Source: Oligoflexia bacterium
Lineage (GTDB): Bacteria; Bdellovibrionota; Bacteriovoracia; Bacteriovoracales; Bacteriovoracaceae
NCBI GenBank assembly: GCA_015232355.1
Contig: JADFZW010000002.1
Span: 124,001-188,000 of the forward strand
DNA length: 64,000 bases
Reading direction: 5' to 3'
Below, piece by piece: positions 8,863 through 17,751 of this stretch. The notes below the pieces were generated by a model that was given only the letters and a program-made list of their open reading frames with translations, made no database searches and was not told the DNA's origin. The position numbers were made by a program, and so were the translations under genes. Each line of letters opens with the position of its first letter. Within the stretch, counting starts at the first letter, position 1.

Positions 8863-10158
8863 ATGATTGGAAAATTTTTTCTTTTCTTAAGATTATCAAC
8901 ATTTTGTTTCCTGATGTTTTCTTTTTATACTTTTGCTACGGAACCAGGACTACATTTTGTTCATATAAAAGCAAAAAATCTTCAAGAGCGTAGTCAGGTT
9001 GCAAACATAATTCCAATTGATCAAATAATAGAAGATTCTATCTATTCACTTGTAAATGAACATGATTACAACATACTTAAAAAGACACTCTCTCATCTTA
9101 TTATAGAATCACATTTTTTAACAATTAAAGAATTGAATGCCCGTTATCAAAATGATCAAAATGATGATAACGATGATAACAATGATAGTATTAATGCTGA
9201 TGAAGATGCATTTCCCAATGGAGAGGATGCATTTCATACGTATAAAGAGGTGAATGATGAATTGAAAGCTGCCAATGTAAAATATCCAAAGATTACTCAA
9301 TTATTAAATATAGGAAAAAGTCTAGAGGGTAGAGATATTAATGGTATTCGTATTAGTTCTCAGGTCAATTCACCCAACATTAAAAATCAAATGTTACCAG
9401 GAATTTTGTTTGTATCTTTACATCATGCCAGAGAACATGTTGCTACTGAAATGCCTATTAAATTGATGGAATACCTTTTAAAAAATTATGACAAAGATCC
9501 AGTTGTTAAAAAACTTATCGACTCTCGAGATATTTATATTGTTCCAATGATAAATCCAGATGGTGGAATGTTTGATATTAAAGATCGTACTTATCAATAC
9601 TGGAGAAAAAACAGAAGAGATAATGGGGGTGGTGAATTTGGAACGGATTTAAATCGTAACTATTCCTATTTTTGGGGCACTGGTGGTTCTTCCAATGATC
9701 CATCTTCTGATGTCTATATGGGAAGCAAACCATTTTCTGAACCAGAAACGGCTGCACTTAAAAATTTTGTAGAAACTCACGCGAATATCAGAGTTCTCTT
9801 AACATTTCACACCTATTCAGAGTTAATACTCTATCCTTGGGGCCATAAGAATGCAGGAGTTGGTGGAAAAGATGAAGAGGTTTTTGTAAAGATGGGACAA
9901 GCAATGTCTCTTTGGAATAAATATACTCCAGAAAGAGCATCTGATCTTTATATAGCGTCCGGAGACACATGCGACTGGGCGTATGGTGAACATCAAATTT
10001 TTTGTTTCACCTTTGAGCTTTCCCCTAAGTCAGGATGGTTTGGGGGGGGCTTTTATCCTGGAGCAAAAGCTATTGAACCAACATTCAATGCTAATTTAAA
10101 ACCGATGATGTATTTACTAGAGTATTCCGATTCTCCTTATAGAGTACTTACAGAGTAA
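8863..10158 (+). CDS. Secreted zinc carboxypeptidase, M14 family
   Basis: A signal peptide (residues 1-25, ending TFAT) leads into an acidic low-complexity stretch (QNDQNDDNDDNNDS, near 96-109) and then an M14 catalytic domain. The zinc ligands fit HxxE at His188/Glu191 (HHARE) and the later His in LTFHTYSE; NPDGG, DLNRNYSYFWG and FTFELSP with the catalytic Glu are all present. These enzymes remove C-terminal residues from peptides in the periplasm or outside the cell. The prodomain is short. A phosphatase gene follows after 26 bases, so both secreted hydrolases may be cotranscribed. The start is supported by AAAAGGAA upstream. Confidence 0.9.
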   Translation: MIGKFFLFLRLSTFCFLMFSFYTFATEPGLHFVHIKAKNLQERSQVANIIPIDQIIEDSIYSLVNEHDYNILKKTLSHLIIESHFLTIKELNARYQNDQNDDNDDNNDSINADEDAFPNGEDAFHTYKEVNDELKAANVKYPKITQLLNIGKSLEGRDINGIRISSQVNSPNIKNQMLPGILFVSLHHAREHVATEMPIKLMEYLLKNYDKDPVVKKLIDSRDIYIVPMINPDGGMFDIKDRTYQYWRKNRRDNGGGEFGTDLNRNYSYFWGTGGSSNDPSSDVYMGSKPFSEPETAALKNFVETHANIRVLLTFHTYSELILYPWGHKNAGVGGKDEEVFVKMGQAMSLWNKYTPERASDLYIASGDTCDWAYGEHQIFCFTFELSPKSGWFGGGFYPGAKAIEPTFNANLKPMMYLLEYSDSPYRVLTE

Positions 10159-10184
10159 TTACATAACAAAGTAATTATAAAATA

Positions 10185-11960
10185 ATGATTAAAAATTTAA
10201 CTATTGTAATAATATTTGCTCTTTTTTTACTTGTAATAATCAGTGAAGACACTAGAGCAAAAAATGTTCGCCAACCACAACCACATCATGTACGAAATGT
10301 AATTTTGTTAATACCAGATGGAACTGGTACCGCCCACTCTACATTTGCTAGATGGTATAATGGTGGAGTACCACTGGCGATGGACGAGATAGCTACTGGA
10401 TTGATTCGAACTTATGCGGCCGATGCTCCAATAACAGACTCTGCTCCAGCGGCAACTGCCATGGCAACAGGATTTAAAACGATTGCTTTGTATATCGGTA
10501 TTCTTCCATCTAAAAAACAACCTTTTTTATGGGGAGTTCCTGATATTTTTGAAGAAGAAGAGGAGAAGCCTGTAGCAACAGTGTTGGAGGCTGCCAAGCT
10601 TGCTGGCAAATCAGTTGGATTAGTAGCAACTATATTCGTTGAACATGCTACTCCCGCAGGGTTTTCTGCACACACACCATTTAGAAATGATTTCGAAACA
10701 ATTGCCAAACAACAAGTTTACAATGGAATTGATGTAGCATTATCGGGAGGAGCGAAATTTCTTAAAAAGGAGAATCGTAAAGATCGAGAGGATTTAGCAG
10801 AAATATTAAAAAAGAAAAATTATCAAGTAGTCACTAATCGAAATGAAATGAATAGAATAGTTAAAGGTAAGGTATGGGGAGTATTTGCAGAAGATGATTT
10901 AAGTAATGACTTTGATAGAGATCAAGAGATCGAACCTTCATTAGAAGAGATGACCACAAAAGCTATTCAATTACTATCTAAAAATTCAAAAGGTTTTTTC
11001 TTAATGGTAGAAGGTAGTAAGGTGGATTGGTCTTCTCATAAAAATGATCCTGTTGGTATTGTGAGTGAGCTTTTAGCATTTGATCGTGCAGTTAAAGTAG
11101 CACTGAATTTTGCAAAGAAGAGAAATGATACTGCAATTATTGTGGCCGCTGATCACAACAATGGTGGTTTTGCAATTGGATCTCACCTTTCAGATATGGA
11201 TTATCAAACCGAACCACTGGCCGCATATTTAACTGCAACTAAAAAAGCAAAACATACTCTTGATTACGTTTTAAAAGAGATTAGTAAGTATGCTGGCGAT
11301 GCCAATAAAATAAGAGAGATTATTACTTCTAATTATATTCCAAATTTAACAGATGAAGAGTTTAATGAATTAAAAAAATTGGATAGGGATCATTTCGCAT
11401 ATAAATTAGTATCCTTCATTACTAAACGGGATGCAATTGCTTTTACCACTAGCGGACATGGGGGAGAGGATGTACCGCTTTATTGTTATCATCCTGATTT
11501 TCGTAGTACACTTAGAGGAGTTGTTTTAAATAGTGATATTGGAAAATATATTGCAAAAATTTTAAACGTAGATTTGGCCAATGCTACTAGGGAATTATTT
11601 GTACCACTAAATTTGAATTCTAATAATTCTGATAATTTTAATAAATCTGATAAATCTGATAATTCCAATAACAGTATTGATATGGTTAAAATTGACATGA
11701 CCGATGAAAATAATCCAGCATTGATTCTGGTAAAAAATGCAAGAAGTGTTAAACTGCCAGTTAATACAAATATTATAATTGTTGATAATAAAGAATATGC
11801 TTTGCCTGGGATAACCATATTAAATCAACCGAAGTTGCGTGCATATGTTTCAAAAAAAGCATTTGATTATTTGCTTCCATCCACTTCATTATCTGGATCA
11901 AAGATAGGATCAAAGATTGGATCAAAATTAAAATCAGTTTCATCACCGATCAAAAAATAA
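10185..11960 (+). CDS. Alkaline phosphatase, PhoA type, secreted
   Basis: An exported metal-dependent phosphomonoesterase. After an N-terminal signal segment (residues 5-25) the canonical motifs occur in order: LLIPDGTG with metal-binding Asp45, TDSAPAATAMATG with nucleophile Ser86, EHATPAGFSAHT, MVEGSKVDWSSH, AADHNNGG and SGHGGEDVPLYCY. At 591 residues it is longer than typical PhoA. The extra length is a Ser/Asn/Asp-rich stretch after about residue 480 (NNSDNFNKSDKSDN) and a C-terminal region ending in a GSKIGSKIGSK repeat, so the tail is not part of the catalytic core. It overlaps the convergent glycosyltransferase gene by 18 bases. Phosphate regulation is plausible but no Pho box was identified. 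Confidence 0.9.
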   Translation: MIKNLTIVIIFALFLLVIISEDTRAKNVRQPQPHHVRNVILLIPDGTGTAHSTFARWYNGGVPLAMDEIATGLIRTYAADAPITDSAPAATAMATGFKTIALYIGILPSKKQPFLWGVPDIFEEEEEKPVATVLEAAKLAGKSVGLVATIFVEHATPAGFSAHTPFRNDFETIAKQQVYNGIDVALSGGAKFLKKENRKDREDLAEILKKKNYQVVTNRNEMNRIVKGKVWGVFAEDDLSNDFDRDQEIEPSLEEMTTKAIQLLSKNSKGFFLMVEGSKVDWSSHKNDPVGIVSELLAFDRAVKVALNFAKKRNDTAIIVAADHNNGGFAIGSHLSDMDYQTEPLAAYLTATKKAKHTLDYVLKEISKYAGDANKIREIITSNYIPNLTDEEFNELKKLDRDHFAYKLVSFITKRDAIAFTTSGHGGEDVPLYCYHPDFRSTLRGVVLNSDIGKYIAKILNVDLANATRELFVPLNLNSNNSDNFNKSDKSDNSNNSIDMVKIDMTDENNPALILVKNARSVKLPVNTNIIIVDNKEYALPGITILNQPKLRAYVSKKAFDYLLPSTSLSGSKIGSKIGSKLKSVSSPIKK

Positions 11961-13139
11961 CTTTTCATATTTAACTACTTCATTCTCAAAATTTAATATT
12001 TTTAGTAATTCTTCTCTAATAATTGGTTTAAAAGTTTGATTAGAAGTTGAATTGGAAATTGAATTGGAAGTTGGATTAAAAATTAAATTATGAAGAGAAA
12101 TTATTTTAGCTGCTAAATCTTTGGCATCTCGAGGAGTTGCAAGCGCTCCGAAATTAGTTCGTCTAATTACTTCTCTTACTCCAGGCATGTCTGAAGCAAC
12201 AACAGGCGTTCCACATAACATCGCCTCCACTTGAACCATACCAAATGCTTCTAGTGGATCAATACTTGGTAAAACCAATAAATCAATTTCATTATAAAAT
12301 TTTACTAAATCATCATCACTTAAGTGACCAGTAAAGCTGATATATTGAGGGTATCTTTCGATATAAGGAGTAAGTGATTTGTAAATACTTCCTCCTGCTA
12401 CTTTGTTTAATTCTCCTACTACAATGATTTTAAAATTATTACAATTATAAAAATGTTCAATCAAGTATGGAATTGCTTGGAATAGATATTGTAATCCCTT
12501 TTCTTCTACTATTCTTCCGACAAATCCAATTTTGAAAATAGAATCATTATTTATTTTTTTATACTTTTCAGATTCAGATTCAGATTCAGATAGTTTTACC
12601 CATCTCTTGTAATCAATTGGAGGATATATCGCTACAGCTTTATCGATGTATTTCTTAAATTTACAATGACTAAAATAATCCTTGGTTAATACTACTATCT
12701 TTTTTGATTTTTTTAAAATTATATCCATCAAAGCAAAAGAGATTGATTGAATAAAACTGTTTACCAAACCAGATCCTAAATTTAAATCACAATGGTATTG
12801 AGTTACTATTTTTCTTGTCGGAATAAAGAGTGTGGCCAATGCAGGATCGGCCATTGGAAGGTGAAAATTTACCACGTCATGAGTTAATGACAATCGAATC
12901 GTTTCAATCCACAGAGTGGGAGCGAAGACCCCTTTACCTAAAGAAAATAGCACAGGAACTCTTTTGATATTTACTCCATTTATTATCTCTTCTTTTGGCA
13001 AATTTTTGTCATATCTAGTTGTGAGCACAGTTACTTGGTGGCCATTTATGACAAAATTTTGGGCCAAATTTTTTGCCAATACAGAGAGACCGCTAACATA
13101 TGGGTGATAATAATAGAGTACAATTAATATTTTCTTCAT
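11943..13139 (-). CDS. Glycosyltransferase family 4 (GT-B)
   Basis: A cytoplasmic retaining glycosyltransferase. The N-terminal domain begins ILIVLYYYHPYVSGLSVLAKNLAQ, and the C-terminal donor domain has KIGFVGRIVEEKGLQYLFQA and the EAFGMVQVEAMLCGTPVVASDMPGVREVI signature with the two Glu of the EX7E motif. Length 398 is normal. Two in-frame repeats interrupt it: a SESESES stretch (bases 12569-12592) just before the donor domain, and an SNSISNSTSNQT stretch near the C terminus. Both lie in surface linkers. It probably works with the nearby flippase and HAD-UbiA protein on envelope glycans; the sugar is unknown. Confidence 0.85.
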   Translation of the reverse strand: MKKILIVLYYYHPYVSGLSVLAKNLAQNFVINGHQVTVLTTRYDKNLPKEEIINGVNIKRVPVLFSLGKGVFAPTLWIETIRLSLTHDVVNFHLPMADPALATLFIPTRKIVTQYHCDLNLGSGLVNSFIQSISFALMDIILKKSKKIVVLTKDYFSHCKFKKYIDKAVAIYPPIDYKRWVKLSESESESEKYKKINNDSIFKIGFVGRIVEEKGLQYLFQAIPYLIEHFYNCNNFKIIVVGELNKVAGGSIYKSLTPYIERYPQYISFTGHLSDDDLVKFYNEIDLLVLPSIDPLEAFGMVQVEAMLCGTPVVASDMPGVREVIRRTNFGALATPRDAKDLAAKIISLHNLIFNPTSNSISNSTSNQTFKPIIREELLKILNFENEVVKYEKLFFDR

Positions 13140-13211
13140 TTTGGGTTTTATTTTACGTTCTAATGATAGTAGTGTTTTAATATTTTATATTTTAATTAAC
13201 ATATAGGGATT

Positions 13212-14783
13212 ATGAACGCAATGTCAGTTTTTCCAACAATACCTCAAACAACATCTGTTACATCCGTTACAGATGCGATAACACCAAGAACTGTCGATGA
13301 GATATTTGTTGTTGATTTGGATAATACACTTATAAAGACAGATTTGTCGATTGAAGGGATTCTTAAGTGCATTAAAGCAAATCCTTTTGAGATATTTAAT
13401 ATAATAAAAATTCTATTGAAAGATCCCAAACATCTTCAAACTTTAAAAATATATTTGGCCAATAATAAAAACGTTGAATTTAACTATCCTCATCTGCCAT
13501 ATAGGCAATCGATATTAAAATTGATTGAAAAGCAACGAAAAGAAAATCCTAATGTTCCAGTAGTCTTGGCGTCTGGTTCTCCAAAGAAATGGGTTGAAGG
13601 TGTAGCAAAATATTTAAATCTTTTTGATATGGTTTTAGCAACTAGTGCGGATGTTAATTTGATTGGAAAAAACAAATTAAAATTAATAAATAAACATTTT
13701 CCTCATTCTCAATTTAGCTATGTTGGAGACTCTCTAACAGATATCCATTTGTGGAAGGAAAGCAAAAAAGCAATAGTAGTTAATCCAGGTCCATTTATTC
13801 AAAGAAAATTATCCAATTTGTCTCCAGATTTATCAGTAAAGTTTATTTTTGATTTTGACAGTTGTGTAAACAATAACTGGACGTTGTCTAAGCTCAAGTT
13901 TACGCTGAAGCTGAAGCTAAAGCTAAAAGAGATAATAAAACTAATAAGAGTACATCAGTGGAGTAAAAATCTTTTATTATTTGTTCCTATGATCTTAGCA
14001 CATTCATTTACTGATTCGACCAAATGGATTGCAGCTTTTATGGCATTTTTTATATTCTCTCTCTCATCTTCATGTGTTTATGTAATTAATGATCTTCTAG
14101 ATATCGATAGCGATCGTCATCGTGTAGATAGAAGGTCACGTCCTTTTGCTAGCGGAAATCTTCCTATTATTTGGTTTTTTCCTATTATTATTTGTTTAAG
14201 TGCACTTATTTTATTTTTACTTCCTAAAACAAATATCACATTTGCCAATACTCTTTTAATTTATTTATTACTCACCTTTGCCTACTCACTTAAATTAAAA
14301 AGATATTTAATTTTGGATGTAGTCTTGCTTTCATCTTTTTATACTCTTCGACTTTATGCTGGTGGCGAAGCCACATCGACTTCAGTTTCAGAGTGGTTTT
14401 TAACATTTTCTATTTTTTTCTTTTTTGGCCTTTCAATGTTAAAACGTTTTATTGAAGTTAAGTTTACTGCAGAAGAGATTGTTGCTGGTCGTGGATATCA
14501 TCAACAAGATCAAATAATTTTATTAATATCTGGAGTAGTGAGTTCATTTCTTTCAATCGTAGTTATTACTCTGTATATTCATAATAAAACTGTACTTGCT
14601 ATGTACAAACATCCTGGTTATCTATGGTTTTGGGTAATTCTTTTTTTATACTGGACTAATCGGATATGGCTATTAGGGAATAGAGGAGTAATTAAGAGTG
14701 ATCCTGTCGCATGGGTGTTGAAAGACAAGCTTTCATGGGTCATTATTTGTTTAATTCTTATAATATTGATTCTGGCCCTTTAA
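13212..14783 (+). CDS. HAD-family phosphatase fused to UbiA-type prenyltransferase
   Basis: Two domains in one 523-residue chain. Residues about 30-215 are a HAD hydrolase: VVDLDNTLIKT (nucleophile Asp), VLASGSPKKWV and YVGDSLTDIHLW. After a LKLKLKLK linker repeat comes a UbiA-type membrane domain (about 235-523): IRVHQWSKNLLLFVPM, the first Asp motif NDLLDIDSDR, then RSRPFASGNL and the second aspartate region DVVLLSSFYTLRLYAGG. Such UbiA proteins include decaprenyl-phosphate phosphoribosyltransferases, whose product is dephosphorylated before use in arabinan synthesis; a HAD phosphatase fused to the transferase suits that pair of reactions. The exact substrate here is inference. Eight or so hydrophobic helices are visible. 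Confidence 0.8.
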   Translation: MNAMSVFPTIPQTTSVTSVTDAITPRTVDEIFVVDLDNTLIKTDLSIEGILKCIKANPFEIFNIIKILLKDPKHLQTLKIYLANNKNVEFNYPHLPYRQSILKLIEKQRKENPNVPVVLASGSPKKWVEGVAKYLNLFDMVLATSADVNLIGKNKLKLINKHFPHSQFSYVGDSLTDIHLWKESKKAIVVNPGPFIQRKLSNLSPDLSVKFIFDFDSCVNNNWTLSKLKFTLKLKLKLKEIIKLIRVHQWSKNLLLFVPMILAHSFTDSTKWIAAFMAFFIFSLSSSCVYVINDLLDIDSDRHRVDRRSRPFASGNLPIIWFFPIIICLSALILFLLPKTNITFANTLLIYLLLTFAYSLKLKRYLILDVVLLSSFYTLRLYAGGEATSTSVSEWFLTFSIFFFFGLSMLKRFIEVKFTAEEIVAGRGYHQQDQIILLISGVVSSFLSIVVITLYIHNKTVLAMYKHPGYLWFWVILFLYWTNRIWLLGNRGVIKSDPVAWVLKDKLSWVIICLILIILILAL

Positions 14784-14828
14784 TAACAAGTTTTATAATA
14801 TAAATATTAACTACTATGATTAACTATT

Positions 14829-15761
14829 ATGATATACATATTCGGCGCTATAAATATTGATATTATTGCTCAAAAAGATAAGTTTTTATCTAAGACATCC
14901 AATATTGCTAAAATTGATTTAAATTTTGGAGGTGTAGGATTTAATATCTTTAAAAGTTTAAAGACCTCACAGAAAAAATTTATAACCTCAATTGGAAATG
15001 ACTTTATTACTCCCTATTTGAAAAAATTCTTATCCACACTTAACTGTAGTTATTTTGTGAATAACAATCTTACCAATGGTAAGTATGTTGCTTTTATGGA
15101 ATCAGGAAAGCTCATCTATGGAGCGGCAGATGTACGAGTAGTGGAAGAAGGATTTTCTAAAAAATTTATCTCTAATCAACTTAAAAGAGTTAAAAGTAAT
15201 GATCTAGTTATTGTCGATGCAAATCTTTATCCTAGCACAGTAGATTTTATTGTAAGAAATTGTTTAAAGAAGAGATTGCGAGTGATATTTGAAACAGTTT
15301 CAGTTGAGAAAACATCTCGTAGTAAAAATGTATTAAAGAATTTATTTTTAATAACTCCAACTGTAGAAGAAATGGATGCTTTGTTACCGCAAAAAAGAGT
15401 TGCCGGATCTTTAAAGGAAAATGAAAAGACAAGAAGGAATTTTTCTCAAGAAATAATCAATTTTATGCTTAAACATAAAATTGAAAATATTATTTTAACT
15501 AAAGGTGAAAAGGGTGTTGAGTGGTTTTGCAAGATAGATCCTCAAGATTCTAAAGATTCTAAAAATTCTAAAAATAGCAATGTTAAAATTAAATATTTTA
15601 AACCTAGTAAGATAATTAAAACCAAGGATACAACTGGAGCTGGTGATTTATTACTAGCATCGATTGTTAATGGAATTGCGAGTACAAGTTTTAACAATTT
15701 AGAACGTTCAACAATAAAAGCCATGAAGATAGTCGAAAAGTTTTTACAAAGAAAGAAATAA
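14829..15761 (+). CDS. psuK: PfkB-family carbohydrate kinase, probable pseudouridine kinase
   Basis: A ribokinase-fold sugar kinase. The N terminus reads IYIFGAINIDIIAQ, FGGVGFNIFKSL marks the substrate-binding region, and TKDTTGAGDLLLASIVNG near the C terminus is the PfkB signature with the catalytic Asp and anion hole. The gene is followed after 16 bases by psuG, so the likely job is phosphorylating pseudouridine to pseudouridine 5'-phosphate for breakdown. A short nonanucleotide repeat at about 15543-15575 adds a DSKDSKNSKNSN loop. The assignment as pseudouridine kinase rests on the neighbour, since PfkB kinases are hard to separate by sequence alone. Confidence 0.8.
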   Translation: MIYIFGAINIDIIAQKDKFLSKTSNIAKIDLNFGGVGFNIFKSLKTSQKKFITSIGNDFITPYLKKFLSTLNCSYFVNNNLTNGKYVAFMESGKLIYGAADVRVVEEGFSKKFISNQLKRVKSNDLVIVDANLYPSTVDFIVRNCLKKRLRVIFETVSVEKTSRSKNVLKNLFLITPTVEEMDALLPQKRVAGSLKENEKTRRNFSQEIINFMLKHKIENIILTKGEKGVEWFCKIDPQDSKDSKNSKNSNVKIKYFKPSKIIKTKDTTGAGDLLLASIVNGIASTSFNNLERSTIKAMKIVEKFLQRKK

Positions 15762-15777
15762 AAGAAAGAAGTAAAAT

Positions 15778-16689
15778 ATGAAAAAAAGTATCATTCACTT
15801 AAATCCTGCTGTGGCCAAAGCGATAAGGGCCAAAAAACCTGTATTGGCATTGGAATCTACAATTATTTCTCATGGAATGCCCTATCCAAATAATTTGAAA
15901 ATGGCATTGCGATTACAAGAAATAGCTTTGGATAATGGCGTTCAACCGGCAACAGTCGCGATTATTAGAGGGAAGTTGCAGATTGGACTTAGTAATGATG
16001 AAATTGATTATTTAGCAAAAACTAAAGGAGTGTTAAAGGTTTCACGTCCTGATTTTGCTACTTGTATGGCACTAGGATTAGATGGTGCCACCACCGTAGC
16101 AGGAACAATGATTGCTGCAAATTTGGCCAAATTAAAAGTCTTTGCAACTGGTGCAATTGGTGGAGTTCATCGAGGAGCAGAAGATAATTTTGATATTTCA
16201 GCTGATCTTACTGAGTTATCTCGTACTCCAGTAATTGTTGTCTCCGCAGGAGCAAAGGCAATTCTAGATTTACCTAAAACGATAGAGTATCTTGAAACCT
16301 TAGGTGTTCCTATTTTAGGATTTAATACGGATCAATTTCCGGCATTCTATTCAAGAAAGAGCGGAATCCCATTATATCATAAAGTCACATCAGCAAAAGA
16401 AGTTGCACATATATATAAAATGCATATTAAACTTGGATTTAATTCTGGAATGCTTGTAGCTAATCCTATTCCTTCTGAACATGAGATTCCATCATCAGAA
16501 ATTGAAGGCATAATTAAGGAAGCAGTAAAAGAATCAATCAAATCTTCTATTGCTAAAAAAGATCTTACTCCATTTTTACTCTCAAAAATAGTTAAATTAA
16601 CGGATGGTAAATCCTTAACTGCTAATATTAAGCTTGTAGAAAATAATGTTATTGTTGGTGCAAAAATTGCCAGAGAGTTAGGTTGGTAA
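15778..16689 (+). CDS. psuG: Pseudouridine-5'-phosphate glycosidase
   Basis: PsuG cleaves the C-C glycosidic bond of pseudouridine 5'-phosphate, giving uracil and ribose 5-phosphate. The sequence shows the family's opening ALESTIISHGMPYPNNLKMA, the central block GATTVAGTMIAANLAKLKVFATGAIGGVHRGAE, and VVSAGAKAILDLPKTIEYLETLGVPILGF. Length 303 is typical. AAGAAGT precedes the ATG. Together with the upstream kinase it forms a complete two-step salvage of pseudouridine released from RNA, which would suit an organism that degrades large amounts of RNA. Confidence 0.94.
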   Translation: MKKSIIHLNPAVAKAIRAKKPVLALESTIISHGMPYPNNLKMALRLQEIALDNGVQPATVAIIRGKLQIGLSNDEIDYLAKTKGVLKVSRPDFATCMALGLDGATTVAGTMIAANLAKLKVFATGAIGGVHRGAEDNFDISADLTELSRTPVIVVSAGAKAILDLPKTIEYLETLGVPILGFNTDQFPAFYSRKSGIPLYHKVTSAKEVAHIYKMHIKLGFNSGMLVANPIPSEHEIPSSEIEGIIKEAVKESIKSSIAKKDLTPFLLSKIVKLTDGKSLTANIKLVENNVIVGAKIARELGW

Positions 16690-16735
16690 TATTATCGTTT
16701 TTTTCTTAGAAACTTCTTAATCATTTTTAATTTTC

Positions 16736-17506
16736 TTAGTTATTTTCATTGTCACTTTCATTTTCGTCGTCGTCGTCGCTATCATCGCCATCTTCTTTTT
16801 CATCATCTTTACTAGTATCACGTTCGATAACAACTCCCTTTTTTCCTACAGTGATAACCATTTTATTACCATTCTCTTTGTTACTATATTTAAATTTATC
16901 ATGAATAACAGTTTTAGAATCTAACCAAACAGCAGGAACTTTTTTAACAGATCCAGAGAGAACAAATGATGCCAATCTTCGGTGATCTACGGTCCAAATT
17001 CTACCCGTGGTATCTTTCCATACACCTATTCTTGGAATTACTTTAATATCCAATTTCCCCGCCTTAATATCTTTAGCATTTTGAATTACAGTGTAAATAC
17101 CATCTTTAGTTGTATTACTACAATTACCTTGCATATAATGTATGTCATTTATATCTAATTCAATCTCTTTTCCTGCTAACTTATCTTGTTCTTTACTTAT
17201 AGATGGTAATTTTATTTCAGGATCTCTTCCTGTTCTATCTACTAATTCACAGTAATTTAATCCTGCTAATTCCTTTATCAATTCTTCTTTGGTAAATCCT
17301 TTTTTAACTTTACATGCTTTTGAAGCGCTAGTGACTACAGAAGGATTACTATTACTAATTGAACGACTAGTATGATTATTCTTATAAAAGCGCTTTTTCT
17401 TTGTTTTTGCGGCATCCGCATTGTTTGTTAGAGCAACCGATAGCATGAATACTAATGCTAATGTACTTATTATTAACATAGATTTTGAAATAAAACGATT
17501 TTTCAT
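16736..17506 (-). CDS. Secreted protein with a possible ParB/sulfiredoxin-fold domain, acidic tail
   Basis: Residues 1-32 are a signal peptide ending NADA. The region about 120-195 reads as a small domain: IHYMQGNCSNTTKDG, then a helix, then VIPRIGVWKDTTGRIWTVDHRRLASFVLSG and KVPAVWL. The D-x-RRL core (Asp174, Arg176, Arg177) after a G-R-I-W-T strand resembles the ParB-like domain found in some polymorphic toxins and other secreted bacterial proteins. The last 25 residues are almost all Asp, Glu and Asn. No named family can be assigned with certainty and activity is unknown. The gene stands alone, convergent with psuG, with a TCTCCT-complement (AGGAGA) ribosome site 9 bases from the start. 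Confidence 0.5.
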   Translation of the reverse strand: MKNRFISKSMLIISTLALVFMLSVALTNNADAAKTKKKRFYKNNHTSRSISNSNPSVVTSASKACKVKKGFTKEELIKELAGLNYCELVDRTGRDPEIKLPSISKEQDKLAGKEIELDINDIHYMQGNCSNTTKDGIYTVIQNAKDIKAGKLDIKVIPRIGVWKDTTGRIWTVDHRRLASFVLSGSVKKVPAVWLDSKTVIHDKFKYSNKENGNKMVITVGKKGVVIERDTSKDDEKEDGDDSDDDDENESDNENN

Positions 17507-17751
17507 AGCTAAAATTCTCCTGTTAAAAATTGCAAAAATATTTTTTACTTGTATTAATAACCAAAAGGAGAGTGGATTTTAATTCTGTTTTAAAAATATA
17601 AAGGAAAAAAAATTGTAGAAATAATCACTATGCTGTTATTTCAATTAGTTAATTTAAATATTGTAATGGGATATATTTTTTGAATTAAACAAAAGTGTCA
17701 ACTGCAGTTGGCATTAGGTTTTTTAATGTTTTTTAAGTTTTTTGATTAAGT
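17507..17751. other. Intergenic region, about 245 bases
   Basis: It lies between two leftward genes and should hold the promoter of the secreted ParB-like gene and the terminator of the response-regulator gene. Apart from the hairpin at 17696-17713 I see only A/T-rich sequence. Confidence 0.4.
17696..17713 (-). terminator. Candidate terminator or operator palindrome
   Basis: TGTCAACTGCAGTTGGCA is a near-perfect inverted repeat (one mismatch pair) with a perfect 12-base core. Read leftward it is followed by CTTTTGTTT, as expected for a Rho-independent terminator 39 bases after the stop of the response-regulator gene. The palindromic core could also be a protein-binding site. Confidence 0.4.

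Noticed and set aside
10412..10708. A 98-codon antisense frame inside the alkaline phosphatase gene
   Set aside because: It is antisense to the strongest phosphatase motifs, with no independent support.
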